DNA from: DASQPA01 sp963757335 | GTDB taxonomy: Bacteria > Acidobacteriota > Thermoanaerobaculia > Multivoradales > UBA5704 | Reading direction: 5' to 3' | Length of the DNA: 64,000 bases | Assembly: GCA_963757335.1 (NCBI GenBank) | Contig: CAVWRJ010000008.1 | Coordinates: forward strand, 558,001-622,000 | In this document: piece by piece, positions 24,315 to 33,170 of the stretch | How positions within the stretch are numbered: the stretch's first letter is position 1 | How the letters are laid out: the number at the start of each line of letters is the position of its first letter | Notes under the pieces: model-generated | Seen by the model: only the letters and a program-made list of their open reading frames with translations | Databases searched by the model: none | What the model was told of the DNA's origin: nothing | Translations under genes and position numbers: made by a program

Positions 24315-25136
24315 ATGCGACATCAGGTGCGGATCGTCCTCGTGATCCTCGCCGCCACGCTTCTGCTGGCGGCTCCGGGGCCGCTCGCCGCGGACGTGCT
24401 CGGAGACATTCTCCTCGCGGTGGCCAAAGAGGTCGGCAAAGCGGTGCTCAGCGCGGTCGTCCAACGTGGTACCAATGCCCTGATCGACCACGTGAAGGGC
24501 CAGTGGTACGAGAAACGGCTCGACGAGGCTACTGAGGCGGCGAAGACGAAGCTAACCACGGCTTCCCCTGACGAGCGGAAGACCCTGGATCGGGAGATCG
24601 AGATCGCGCGCTCGCAAAGGCGGACCCTCGAGCGGCTCATGCAATCCGTGCCGAGCCAGCAGGAGCTGGACGAACTCCGGCGCCAAGTCGCGACCGACCT
24701 CGAAGCCGTCCACGAGGTCCTCGGCGAGCACGACCAGCGCATCGGCCAGCTCGAAGCGGACATCAGGGAGCTGCGCAGCCGGGTGGAGAGCCTGGAGTCG
24801 CGGGAGCTCGGCCCCGATCCGTCCGACGAGGCGCGCTTCGATGAGGAGGCGCAGCACGCTCAGATGGAGCTCGAGACCGGCCTCCAGATCCATTTCGAGA
24901 TCGATCCCGGCGACGCCTACGTACGCACCTGGCGACGCGGCGACCCACGTGGGATCGTCAACGGACAGGCTCGCGAATACGATCCGCGCGAGAAGGGCTT
25001 CAGCACCCTCGATCTCCCATCGGACGGCGAGTACCTGATCGTTCTCCTCCACGGCCTGCTGCCGGGCCGCCGCATCCACGTGCGGGCGAGCTCGTTCCAC
25101 GACCCGACGATCATCCGGCTCCGCCTCGGCCGCTAG
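24315..25136 (+). CDS. Secreted coiled-coil protein of unknown function
   Basis: I do not recognise this 273-residue protein. It has a signal peptide (VLVILAATLLLAAPGPLAADV), a short amphipathic segment, and a long predicted coiled coil from about residue 70 to 175 (LDREIEIARSQRRTLERLMQ, LEADIRELRSRVESLES). A beta-rich C-terminal domain of about 90 residues follows. That domain (LQIHFEIDPGDAYVRTWRRG, SDGEYLIVLLHGLLPGRRIHV) resembles carbohydrate-binding or PEGA-like folds only loosely. The ATG at 24315 is chosen over an upstream TTG because it starts the signal peptide. Confidence 0.7.
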   Translation: MRHQVRIVLVILAATLLLAAPGPLAADVLGDILLAVAKEVGKAVLSAVVQRGTNALIDHVKGQWYEKRLDEATEAAKTKLTTASPDERKTLDREIEIARSQRRTLERLMQSVPSQQELDELRRQVATDLEAVHEVLGEHDQRIGQLEADIRELRSRVESLESRELGPDPSDEARFDEEAQHAQMELETGLQIHFEIDPGDAYVRTWRRGDPRGIVNGQAREYDPREKGFSTLDLPSDGEYLIVLLHGLLPGRRIHVRASSFHDPTIIRLRLGR

Positions 25137-25263
25137 GTCCAGTGGCAGTCCGGGGTTCGTGTCCTGTCGGCGGCACGGCCGAGATCCTCCACCCCGCTTT
25201 CCATTAGACTTCCGGGCGCGCTGCCGATCCTGAAAACGCCTGGAGAGACGAGGAGAGACCCGC

Positions 25264-25626
25264 ATGCCCAAAGTCGCGCTCGCCGATACCTTGCAGGATT
25301 GGGAAGGATTGCTCGCCGCGGCCACCGAGAAGGGGACGGGGGTCCCGGGGCTGGAAGATCGTCTCGCCGAGCTGCGGTCGGCGCTCGAGCGCGCCCGAAA
25401 CCTCGACGCCCGCCGCCAGCGCCTCCAGGCGGAGAGCCAGCAGGCAACGCAGGACCTCACCGCCACCCGCCAGGACGGCGAAGATCTGACGATCGCCATC
25501 CGCGGGATGCTCCTCGCGGCCTTCGGACCGGCCTGGAAGGGGCTGGTCCAGTTCGGCATCCGTCCCCGCTCGGGCCGCCGCCGCTCGCCGCCCGCCCGCA
25601 AAGCCTCCCCGCCCTTCAACGACTGA
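25264..25626 (+). CDS. Small coiled-coil protein, hypothetical
   Basis: This is a 120-residue product with a helical, heptad-rich middle (ELRSALERARNLDARRQRLQAESQQATQDL) and a basic Arg/Ser/Pro tail. No catalytic motif is visible. A good ribosome-binding site (GGAGAGACCCGC) precedes the ATG. Codon use is like the neighbours. It may be structural or DNA-associated because of the basic tail, but that is weak inference. Confidence 0.6.
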   Translation: MPKVALADTLQDWEGLLAAATEKGTGVPGLEDRLAELRSALERARNLDARRQRLQAESQQATQDLTATRQDGEDLTIAIRGMLLAAFGPAWKGLVQFGIRPRSGRRRSPPARKASPPFND

Positions 25627-25696
25627 CCAGGCTCTCCCCGTCGCTCTCCCGGTAAGGCCGCCGGGCCTTCGGCTGCAAGGGGCAGTGACCGCCCCA
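25627..25696. other. Spacer before the minisatellite, nothing recognised
   Basis: This short GC-rich stretch leads into the 42-base repeat array. No hairpin with a T-run and no start site is visible. Confidence 0.4.
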
Positions 25697-26032
25697 GTGC
25701 CGGCGGTCGTCGCGAGCTCAGGGGGAACGGCTGCCCCTGTGCCGGCGGTCGTCGCGAGCTCAGGGGGAACGGCTGCCCTTGTGCTGGCGGTCGTCGCGAG
25801 CCCAGGGGGAGCGGCTGCCCTTGCGCTGGCGGTCGTCGCGAGCCCAGGGGGAACGGCTGCCCTTGTGCTGACGGTCGTTGCGAGCTCAGGGGGAATGGCT
25901 GCCCTTGTGCCGGCGGTCGTCTCGAGCTCAGGGGGAGCGGCTGCCCTTGTGCTGGCGGTCGTCGCGAGCACAGGGGGAATGGCTGCCCTTGTGCCGGCGG
26001 TCGTCGCGAGCCTAGGGGGAACGGCTGCCCCT
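25697..26032 (+). repeat. Minisatellite: 42-bp unit x 8
   Basis: Eight head-to-tail units begin at 25697 and recur every 42 bases, each starting GTGCCGGCGGTCGTCGCGAG or a close variant and ending GGCTGCCC(C/T)T. Units differ from one another at a few positions. Because 42 is a multiple of three, long stop-free frames exist on both strands (for example VPAVVASSGGTAAP on plus). No start signal or family match supports a protein. It lies between a + gene and the 3' end of the alkylation-repair gene. Confidence 0.9.
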
Positions 26033-26080
26033 GGGTTCGCAAGGGTCGTGGCTCGGTGTGGGTCGGCGGACGCGCGCGGT

Positions 26081-27625
26081 TCAGCGCTCGTCGTGCTGTA
26101 GCCAGAGGTGCAGGGCAGCGTACGCCCGCCAGGGCCGCCACTTCTCGGCGCGAGCGCGGAGGGCTCGCGGGCTGGATACGCCTGCCGCGTGTTGGAGAGA
26201 GAGGTCCGACGCGGGAAAGGCATCCGGCCAGTAGAGCGCGCGCATCACGATCGTCGTCGCCAGCCGTTCGTCCACGCCGGTGATCTCTAAGAGCGCGCGT
26301 TGCGTCTCGGCCACGTCGTTGCCCGGGTCCAGCCGTAGCGTTCGATCGGCGACCGCCCAGGCGAAGGCCAGGAGGACTTCCGCCCGGTGCGGCGCCACGC
26401 CGAGGGCCACGAGAGTCGACGCTCCCGCTTCGATCACCCGCTCGGCGCTCGGCGCCAGCCGGTGGAGCGCCGAAAACCCCGTGTCGAGCGGTTCCCCCAG
26501 CGCCTCGGCGACCCGGCCCGCCAGCTCGCGGGTCGTGGCTTCCGACTCCTCTCGGTCGCCGAGCAGCAGGCGCAGGCCGACCTCGAAACCGTCGAGCGCT
26601 CCCGGGAGGCGGACGCCGCGGCGCGCCCGGACGAGCGCGGCGAGGCCGCCTCGTTCGAGATGCGCATCGACCATCGTGGGTTGGGCGTCGAGGTCGAAGA
26701 GCTGCCGCAGCCGCGCGAGGAGAGGCATGAGGACGGGCAGGAGGGACGGCGAGAGGTCGACCTTCACATGGGCCTCCGCCGGAGAATCCTCTGCGAAGAC
26801 CACCCCGGTCCGCCCGTCGAGCCGCACCGTGCGACCGTAGCGACGGCCCTCCACGACCTCGACCCCCGGCGTGGCTTCGCGCCCGAGGGAGGCCAGGAGC
26901 ACGTCCCAGGCGAAAGGCGGCCGATAGGCGAGCGTCAGCCGCAGGAGGTCGTTCGCCGGCACCGCTGCCGGCGCTACCGGCGATACCGCCGATGCCGGCG
27001 ACCGATCGCTGGACCCGGCGCGGCGAGTTTTCTTCGCTGGCCGCCTAAGGGTGCTGGGGCTCACCCCATACCGCTCGTGGAAAGCGAAATTGAAGCGGCG
27101 CAGACTTTCGAAGCCGCTCGCGAAGGCGATGTCGGTCACCGAGAGCGCGGTCTCGGCGAGGAGACGTTTGGCGAGGAGCAGGCGGTGCGTCTGTGCGAGC
27201 TCGACCGGAGAGACTCCAAGCTCGCGCCGCAAGGCGCGCCGCAGGTGGCGCTCGCTCACCGAGAGCTCCGCGGCGAGATCCGCCACGCTCCGGCCATTGA
27301 GGGCGCCGGCACCGATCCGGTAGGCGGCAGCGTAGGCGAGGCGGGATACCGTGTCGATCAGCGTCTGCCCTGGAGCGAGCTCCGGATGGCACCTGAAGCA
27401 GGGCCTGAACCCCGCATGCTCGGCGGCGGCGGCGGAGTTGAAGAACCGCCGGTGGTCGGGAGCCGCCCGCCGCGAGGGGCAGGTCGGCCGGCAGTAGATC
27501 CCGGTGGTGACGATCCCGACGAAGAACAGGCCGTCGAAGCGCGCGTCGCGAGCGTCGAGCGCCCGTTGGCAGATGTGGGCGGGAAGCGACGGAGGAGGGC
27601 CGAACGGCTCGAGCATGCTCCCCAA
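26081..27625 (-). CDS. Ada/AlkA-type alkylation repair protein (Ada zinc domain + AraC HTH + AlkA glycosylase)
   Basis: This 514-residue fusion protein is expected to sense methyl phosphotriesters and excise alkylated bases. Domains in order: Ada zinc domain with Cys45, Cys49, Cys76 and Cys79 (YCRPTC...FRPCFRCHPE), where Cys45 would be the methyl acceptor; an AraC-type HTH pair (about 100-195); a low-complexity linker; the AlkA N-terminal domain; and the HhH-GPD glycosylase with catalytic Asp in WPDAFPASDL. The Ada methylguanine methyltransferase domain is absent. It probably activates its own gene. Confidence 0.92.
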   Translation of the reverse strand: MGSMLEPFGPPPSLPAHICQRALDARDARFDGLFFVGIVTTGIYCRPTCPSRRAAPDHRRFFNSAAAAEHAGFRPCFRCHPELAPGQTLIDTVSRLAYAAAYRIGAGALNGRSVADLAAELSVSERHLRRALRRELGVSPVELAQTHRLLLAKRLLAETALSVTDIAFASGFESLRRFNFAFHERYGVSPSTLRRPAKKTRRAGSSDRSPASAVSPVAPAAVPANDLLRLTLAYRPPFAWDVLLASLGREATPGVEVVEGRRYGRTVRLDGRTGVVFAEDSPAEAHVKVDLSPSLLPVLMPLLARLRQLFDLDAQPTMVDAHLERGGLAALVRARRGVRLPGALDGFEVGLRLLLGDREESEATTRELAGRVAEALGEPLDTGFSALHRLAPSAERVIEAGASTLVALGVAPHRAEVLLAFAWAVADRTLRLDPGNDVAETQRALLEITGVDERLATTIVMRALYWPDAFPASDLSLQHAAGVSSPRALRARAEKWRPWRAYAALHLWLQHDER

Positions 27626-27786
27626 TCTACACCCCTGGACCGCTTGCGGTCTCGCCGGATTCGGACGTGCAATTTCGCCCGACTTCGGCGGCCGAAAAGG
27701 GCGAGCACCGCGGCGATCGAGTCGCTAAGGTGCCTTCTGTTCACTCGCGCTGTCGCAGAGTGTTCGGTCGCCCGAAGGAGGCAAAC

Positions 27787-29007
27787 ATGAAAACTCGGAT
27801 CGCAAACTGGATAGGAGCCGCTTCCGTGCTGCTCACGGGAATCGCGCCGGTAGGTGCCCATGGCGGCGCCCAAGACAGCGCCGCCCATGGCGGTGCCCAA
27901 GGCAGCAGCGCCCAAGGCAGCGAATACCGCGTAACGAATCTCCCCTCGCTCGGCGGGAAGCTCAGCCGGGGTAACAGCATCAACGATCGCGGCTGGGTGG
28001 CGGGCTATTCCAATCTGCCGGGCAATCAGAGCCGGCACGCGACCTGGTGGCGCGGCAGCTCCGCCTTCGACCTCGGCACCCTCGGAGGCCCCAACAGCAG
28101 CGTCGTCTGGCCGGTCAAGAACAACCGGAGCGTGCTCGCGGGGATCTCCCAAACCGCCGCTCCCGATCCGTTGGGGGAGAACTGGAGCTGCTCGGCCTTT
28201 TTCCCCGCGGCGACCGCCACCGGTCACATCTGTCTCGGATTTATCTGGGAAAAGGGGGTGATGAGGCCGCTTCCCACGCTCGGCGGCAACAACGGCTTCG
28301 CCACCGGCGCCAACGACCGGGGCCAGGTCGTCGGCTGGGCGGAGAATACCGTGCACGACCCCACCTGCGCTCCGCCCCAGGTCCTGCAGTTTCGGGCCGT
28401 CGTCTGGGGCCCGGAGAAAAACCGGGTGGCGGAGCTCCCGCCGCTCTCCGGCGACACCTCCGGCGCGGCCACCGCGCTCAACGACAGCGGCCAGATCGTC
28501 GGCATCTCGGGCACTTGCGATCAGGCGGTCGGACGCTTTACCGCCGCTCACGCCGTGCTCTGGGAGGACGGCAGGGTGAGGGACCTCGGCAACCTGGGGG
28601 GGAATGCGTGGAACACGCCGATGGCGATCAATCAACGGGGGGATATCGTCGGGTTCGCCGGCCAGCCGGGGGACGATCCCGACAACCCTCAGCTGCGGGC
28701 GTTCCTCTGGACGCGGCGCGGTGGCATCCAGAATCTCGGCACCCTGCCGGGAGACGTCTACAGCGAAGCCCACGGCATCAACGAACAGGGCGAGGTGGTC
28801 GGCGTGTCCTGCGACGCCGCCGGCAGCTGCCGCGCCTTCCTCTGGCAGCATGGCGTGATGAGGGACTTAAACGCGCTGGTGGCGCCCGGCTATACCGGCA
28901 CTCTCACCACCGCCCAGGATATCGATGACCGCGGGGTGATCACCGGCAGGTCTTTCGAACCCGCGACCGGCGAGAGCCCGGCGTTTTCGGCGACCCCGAT
29001 TCGATGA
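27787..29007 (+). CDS. Secreted HAF-repeat protein
   Basis: A signal peptide (WIGAASVLLTGIAPVGAHG) is followed by a short Gly/Ala/Ser-rich linker built on repeated GCCCA(A/T)GGC units. The rest consists of repeats with the consensus LGTLGG...A.GINDRGQVVG.S, the HAF extracellular repeat pattern. At least six copies are seen (FDLGTLGGPNSS, LPTLGGNNGFATGANDRGQVVGW, LGNLGGNAWNTPMAINQRGDIVGF, NLGTLPGDVYSEAHGINEQGEVVG). It is expected to form a beta-propeller-like fold, exported, role unknown. The ATG at 27787 follows CGAAGGAGGC. Confidence 0.88.
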   Translation: MKTRIANWIGAASVLLTGIAPVGAHGGAQDSAAHGGAQGSSAQGSEYRVTNLPSLGGKLSRGNSINDRGWVAGYSNLPGNQSRHATWWRGSSAFDLGTLGGPNSSVVWPVKNNRSVLAGISQTAAPDPLGENWSCSAFFPAATATGHICLGFIWEKGVMRPLPTLGGNNGFATGANDRGQVVGWAENTVHDPTCAPPQVLQFRAVVWGPEKNRVAELPPLSGDTSGAATALNDSGQIVGISGTCDQAVGRFTAAHAVLWEDGRVRDLGNLGGNAWNTPMAINQRGDIVGFAGQPGDDPDNPQLRAFLWTRRGGIQNLGTLPGDVYSEAHGINEQGEVVGVSCDAAGSCRAFLWQHGVMRDLNALVAPGYTGTLTTAQDIDDRGVITGRSFEPATGESPAFSATPIR

Positions 29008-29027
29008 GGTGAGCCGCCCGGCCCTCG

Positions 29028-29125
29028 GCGGGTACGGGCTCCGTTTAGATCCTGCGGGCGGGCTCCTTCGGGCGCTTCGCGCAGCCAGTCGCCCGTCCTC
29101 GGAACCCAACGGAGCCAGTACCCGC
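29028..29125 (+). repeat. Dispersed palindromic element, copy D
   Basis: The arms GCGGGTAC-GGGCTCCGTT and AACGGAGCC-AGTACCCGC are inverted. The mid-stem is CGGGC:GCCCG, unlike the CCTGC:GCAGG of copies A to C, and the apical hairpin is GCGC-TTC-GCGC. It lies between convergent genes. Confidence 0.85.
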
Positions 29126-29147
29126 GGGCGGGTCCGGCTCAAAACAT

Positions 29148-29189
29148 GGCCCAGGATCTGGGGGAAGGGGCATCCCCCAGATCCTGGCC
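29148..29189 (+). terminator. Long perfect hairpin between convergent genes
   Basis: The stem CCAGGATCTGGGGG pairs with CCCCCAGATCCTGG around the loop AAGGGGCAT, giving 14 uninterrupted pairs. It sits just beyond the 3' end of the lipoprotein gene and downstream of the HAF gene. No T-run follows on either strand, so it may act as a Rho-independent-like barrier or mRNA 3' end rather than a textbook terminator. Confidence 0.55.
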
Positions 29190-29197
29190 CTGGCCGT

Positions 29198-30025
29198 CTA
29201 CAGCTTGGCGATCAGGGCCCGGGCGACGCTGGCCAGCCGGCCGTCGAGCGCCGCCGCGCCGGGGTCGGGGCCCACCGTGGCGCTCACGGTGACGTGCCAG
29301 GGGCCCTTGCGGGCCTCTAAAATGCGGCCGCGCATCGAGAAGCCCATTCCCATGTTGACCGAGGCCACGTTGGTCGCGAACGCCCAATCGCCGACGTTGC
29401 TCACCTCGTCGACCCCCTCGATCACGCCGTTCAAGCCGTGATTCTCGGGCGCCAGGGGGCCCGCCAGAGCGCCGTGCACCGCCCCTCCGGCCTTGGCGTA
29501 GATCGACTTGATTTCCGCTTCCGTCTGATCGTCGCGGCTGGCATCGACCGAGACTTCCATCTGGTCCATCATGGTGCTCCCCGTCTTCTGCTGGCCGGCT
29601 CCGGCCTTCATCATGCCCTTCATGAAGCCGTTCAAGTCGCCGGCCGCGGCATGGTTCGTGGCCTGCGAGAGCTCCTCCTGGCTCTTGGCCAGGGCTTTCT
29701 CCTTCTCGGCCGGATCGAGGCCGTAGGTACAGCCGTCCTGGATCAACGTCTTGCCCATCAGCGCGCCGACCTCCGCGGCGGAGAGGAGGGTGCAGACTTT
29801 CACCCTCGGCGGCACTGCCGGCGCGGTCGGCGGCGTCGGCGGCGTGGCCTCTGCACCGGTCGCGGCCAACGCCGAAGTCGTCGAAGTCGCCGAAGTCGCC
29901 GGTGTCGCCGATGTCGCCGGTGTTGCCGGAGTCGGCGTTGGAGCCTGGGGCGCCTGCTGGCAGGCGGCGGCGAGGAGGGTAATTGCGAAGACCAGGGGTG
30001 GAGTCGTCGTGAGGTGCCGTTTCAT
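29198..30025 (-). CDS. Putative lipoprotein with Thr/Ala/Pro-rich linker
   Basis: The 275-residue product starts MKRHLTTTPPLVFAITLLAAAC, where LAAAC is a lipobox with Cys22. A linker of about 50 residues rich in Ala/Thr/Pro (TPATPATSATPATSATS), coded by a 9-base tandem repeat, follows. The globular part from about residue 75 (VKVCTLLSAAEVGALMG...) is seen in lipoproteins of unknown function, and I cannot name the fold with confidence. It is likely anchored to the inner or outer membrane. Confidence 0.75.
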   Translation of the reverse strand: MKRHLTTTPPLVFAITLLAAACQQAPQAPTPTPATPATSATPATSATSTTSALAATGAEATPPTPPTAPAVPPRVKVCTLLSAAEVGALMGKTLIQDGCTYGLDPAEKEKALAKSQEELSQATNHAAAGDLNGFMKGMMKAGAGQQKTGSTMMDQMEVSVDASRDDQTEAEIKSIYAKAGGAVHGALAGPLAPENHGLNGVIEGVDEVSNVGDWAFATNVASVNMGMGFSMRGRILEARKGPWHVTVSATVGPDPGAAALDGRLASVARALIAKL

Positions 30026-30179
30026 CAGGGGTCTCCTTGTCTGTCGTCTGGCGCCCGTCCCGAGGATCGACAGGGCTGGCGGGCTCTCCTAAGAGAGTAG
30101 GTCGAGACGCTATGATTGTCCTGGACGAAGGTTCTCCTCTCCTTCTCCTTTTCTTCGCCGGCAGCGGGAGCGCCTGGAT

Positions 30180-33107
30180 GTGACCGAGCTGGGACCCCAG
30201 AACTACCGCTTCGGCGGCCACACGCTCGAAGCCCGCGAACGTCGCCTGCTCGGCAACGGCGTCGCCATTCCGCTCAAGCCACGCGCCTTCGACACCCTGC
30301 TCTACCTGGTCGAACGGGCGGGCCACCTGGTCCCGAAAGAGGAGCTGCTCGCGAAGCTCTGGCCCGACTCGGTCGTCGAGGAGAGCACGCTCGCCAAGAA
30401 TGTCTGGCTCATCCGTCGAGCTCTCGCTGAGGGGGACGGCGAGGCGCGGTTCATCGAAACCGTGCCGCGGATCGGCTATCGCTTCATCGCTCCGGTCGAG
30501 CCCCTCGCCGCCGTCTCTTCGCCCGCGATTCCCGCACCGGCACCGGTACCGGCAGCGGCAGCGGCACCGGAAGGGCCGGGCGAGAGCGCCGCTCCGCGTT
30601 CCGCACCGGCGAGAGCGCCGCGCCGCTCCCTGGGCTGGAGCGCGGTCGCTGCGGTTTTCGGGCTCCTTGGGCTCTTCGGCTTTTGGGCCTTCACCGCCCG
30701 CGTGCATCCAAAGCTTCTTCGGCCTGGCCGGCCTGGCCGGTCGGCCAGCCAGGGGAGCCCGGCCGCGGTGGACCCGCCGCCGCGCTCGGCGGTCGCGGTC
30801 CTCGGCTTCGCCAACCTGTCGCGGCGGAGCGACTCGGCGTGGCTCTCGACGGCGCTGACCGAGATGATGAGCGCCGACCTGGCAGCCGGCGAGAGGCTGC
30901 GCCTGGTCCCCGGCGCCGATGCCATGCGGCTCGCCCACACCCTCCCCCCGGCGCCCGGCGGGTTGACCCGCGGAGCGCTCGCCGCGGCGCGCTGGCAGCT
31001 CGCGGCCGACTACGTGGTCCAGGGCTCGTATCTGACCCTGCCGAGCCCCGAGGGCGAGGTCCTGCGTCTCGACGTGGTCCTGCAGAACACCGCCTCGGGC
31101 GAAACCATCGGTACGGTGTCGGGGACCGGCGCCGCGAACCGGCTCTTCTCGCTCGTCGACGACGCCGCGGCCCAGCTCCGCACCAGGCTCGGCCTGGAGC
31201 TCCCAGCGCCCCAGGCCGTGGCGGCAGCCGCGGCCGCGCTCCCCGCTCGGCCGGAGGCGGTGCGCCTGTACGCCGAGGGGCTCTTGAAGCTGCGGCACTA
31301 CGACGCGCTCGGGGCCCGGCCTCTCCTGGAACAGGCGATCGCGAGCGAGGAGCGGTTCCCGCTCGCCCATGTGGCGTTGAGCCAGGCGCTGTCCGCCCTC
31401 GGTTACGATCCGCTCGCCGTCGCCGAGGCGAAGCGGGCTCTGGCACTCGCGGGCCACCTGAGCCGGGCGCAGCAGCTCGAAATCGCGGCCGGTCTGGCGG
31501 AAGCGCAGAAGGATTGGGCGACCGCCGCCACTACCGAGCGCTCCCTCCTCGCCTTCTTTCCCGACAACCTCGAATACGGGTTGAGCCTCGCCCGCACCCT
31601 GACCGCGGGTGGCAAGGCGGCGGAGGCGCTCGCCGTCATCGCCTCGCTGCGCCAGCACCCGCCGCCGGCGAGCCAGGATCCGCGCCTCGACCTGGCCGAG
31701 GCTGCCGCCAGCGGCGCGCTGTCCGATTGGCCGCGGGAGCTCGCGAGCGCCCGGCGCGCCGCCGAAGCGGCCCGCTCGCGGCACTGGGGGCTGCTCCTGG
31801 GCGAGGCGTTGCTCGACCAGGCCTCCGCCGAGAGCAGCCTCGGCCAGGCCCAGCTCGCCAATGGCGCCTGGCGCGAGGCGGCCCGTCTCTTTCATGACCT
31901 GGGCGACACCAACGCGGAGGCGAGCGCGCTCACCGGCATCGCCAATGCCGAGGCCGGCCGCGGCGACTACGACGGCGCGATCGCCGGCTATCGCCAGGTC
32001 CTCGCCACCTTCGAACGCACCGGCAACCGCAAGGGCGCTGCCCACGCCTGGAGCGACATCGCGAACATGAGCTGGCTAGCGGGGAACGTCGCGGAGAGCC
32101 TGGGGAGCGCCAGGAAGGAGCTGGCGCTCAGCCGTGAGATCAACGACCGCCGCGGCATCGTCTGGGGGCTGGGAGCGATCGGCAACGTTCTCGCGGACCA
32201 GGGGGAGATCGAAGCGGCTCTCCGGATGCAGACCGAGGCCCTGGCGATCAGCCGGGAGATCGGCGATCGCGGATACACGGCGTTCTGCCTCGGCTCCCTG
32301 GCCGACACCCATCTCGCCGCCGGCGACCTGGAGCCGGCGTACCAGGGGTACCGCGAGGCGCTGGAGCTCTGCCGGGGCCTCCACGATGCCGGCGGTGTGG
32401 CGCGGCACGAGGACGACCTGGCGACGGTGCTCCTCGCCGAGGGGCGCCTGGACGAGGCGGACCACCTCTTCGCTGCCACCTTGGCCGCGCGTCAGAAGGC
32501 GGGCGAGGAGGACACCGCGGCGGCGACGCGGATGAACCTGGCGCAGGTGCGAACCGAAGAGGGGCGCCCGGCGGAGGGCCTTGCCCTCGCCCGGCAGTCG
32601 ACCCAGGCCTTCGAGGCGATGCATCAGTCGGGCAACACCGCCATGGCGCTCGCCGTCGGCGCGCTCGCCGAGGTCGGGCTGCATCAGAACGCCGCGGCGG
32701 CGGCGGACTGCCGGCGGGCTCGGGCCGCGATCGAGGGCAATCGGCAGAACCAGCCCCACCTCGTCGTCCTCCTCGCGGAGGCCCGGGTCGAGGCCGCCCT
32801 CGGCCACCTGGCAGAGGCCCGTGCGCTCGCCGAGGCCGCCCGCGCGAGGGCCGAGAAGGCGCGTTCTTCGGCCTCCGTCTTAGAGGCGAGGCTCGTCCTC
32901 GGCGAGATCGAGCTGCGGGAGCATTCAGCGGGGGCGAAAGGGGCGAAGGCGGCGAAGGCGGCGGAGGAGGACGTAAGGGTGAAGCGTCTTCAGGCGCTGG
33001 CCCGAGAGGCGAAGGCGAAGAGCTTCTTCCTGATCGCGCGGAAGGCGGAAGGTCTGGTCGCTCTGAGGGCAGGCCAGGGGACCCACAGGGGGGCTGGCTC
33101 GGTTTGA
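30180..33107 (+). CDS. Membrane regulator: CadC-like winged helix + TPR sensor
   Basis: This is a 975-residue protein. Residues 1-105 are an OmpR/CadC-type winged helix (FDTLLYLVERAGHLVPKEELLAKLWPDSVVEE, ETVPRIGYRFIAPV). A Pro/Ala linker and one membrane helix follow (about 152-173, AVAAVFGLLGLFGFWAF). The periplasmic part has a segment that resembles the CadC/TolB family (VLGFANLSRRSDSAWLSTALTEMM) and then about 12 TPR-like repeats. DNA binding would be cytoplasmic with sensing outside. The start is GTG at 30180; the gene ends inside a truncated palindrome copy. Confidence 0.88.
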   Translation: MTELGPQNYRFGGHTLEARERRLLGNGVAIPLKPRAFDTLLYLVERAGHLVPKEELLAKLWPDSVVEESTLAKNVWLIRRALAEGDGEARFIETVPRIGYRFIAPVEPLAAVSSPAIPAPAPVPAAAAAPEGPGESAAPRSAPARAPRRSLGWSAVAAVFGLLGLFGFWAFTARVHPKLLRPGRPGRSASQGSPAAVDPPPRSAVAVLGFANLSRRSDSAWLSTALTEMMSADLAAGERLRLVPGADAMRLAHTLPPAPGGLTRGALAAARWQLAADYVVQGSYLTLPSPEGEVLRLDVVLQNTASGETIGTVSGTGAANRLFSLVDDAAAQLRTRLGLELPAPQAVAAAAAALPARPEAVRLYAEGLLKLRHYDALGARPLLEQAIASEERFPLAHVALSQALSALGYDPLAVAEAKRALALAGHLSRAQQLEIAAGLAEAQKDWATAATTERSLLAFFPDNLEYGLSLARTLTAGGKAAEALAVIASLRQHPPPASQDPRLDLAEAAASGALSDWPRELASARRAAEAARSRHWGLLLGEALLDQASAESSLGQAQLANGAWREAARLFHDLGDTNAEASALTGIANAEAGRGDYDGAIAGYRQVLATFERTGNRKGAAHAWSDIANMSWLAGNVAESLGSARKELALSREINDRRGIVWGLGAIGNVLADQGEIEAALRMQTEALAISREIGDRGYTAFCLGSLADTHLAAGDLEPAYQGYREALELCRGLHDAGGVARHEDDLATVLLAEGRLDEADHLFAATLAARQKAGEEDTAAATRMNLAQVRTEEGRPAEGLALARQSTQAFEAMHQSGNTAMALAVGALAEVGLHQNAAAAADCRRARAAIEGNRQNQPHLVVLLAEARVEAALGHLAEARALAEAARARAEKARSSASVLEARLVLGEIELREHSAGAKGAKAAKAAEEDVRVKRLQALAREAKAKSFFLIARKAEGLVALRAGQGTHRGAGSV

Positions 33108-33123
33108 TTCTGCGGGCGGGCTC
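33092..33123 (+). repeat. Dispersed palindromic element, copy E (truncated half)
   Basis: The sequence GGCTGGCTCGGTTTGATTCT, then GCGGGCGGGCTC matches the left arm and start of the core of copy G in reverse orientation. The match stops abruptly at about 33123, with no right arm. Its first part encodes the last residues and supplies the TGA stop of the TPR regulator. Confidence 0.7.
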
Positions 33124-33170
33124 GCCGTCTTCCCCCCAGCGATCTCCTGGATGGGACCGTTTGTGCCAAA

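Noticed and set aside
22905..25149. 13-base string GTCCAGTGGCAGT present at 22905 and 25137
   Set aside because: Only two copies, without extended similarity; chance or a relic repeat cannot be told apart, so it was not made a separate element.
25697..26032. Direct repeats that might be a CRISPR array
   Set aside because: The 42-base units are head-to-tail with no spacers, no cas genes are near, and the units are imperfect copies of each other. A minisatellite fits better.
25685..26101. 138-residue open frame across the minisatellite
   Set aside because: The frame is open only because the unit length is a multiple of three. Frames on the opposite strand are open as well, and no ribosome-binding site or family match exists.
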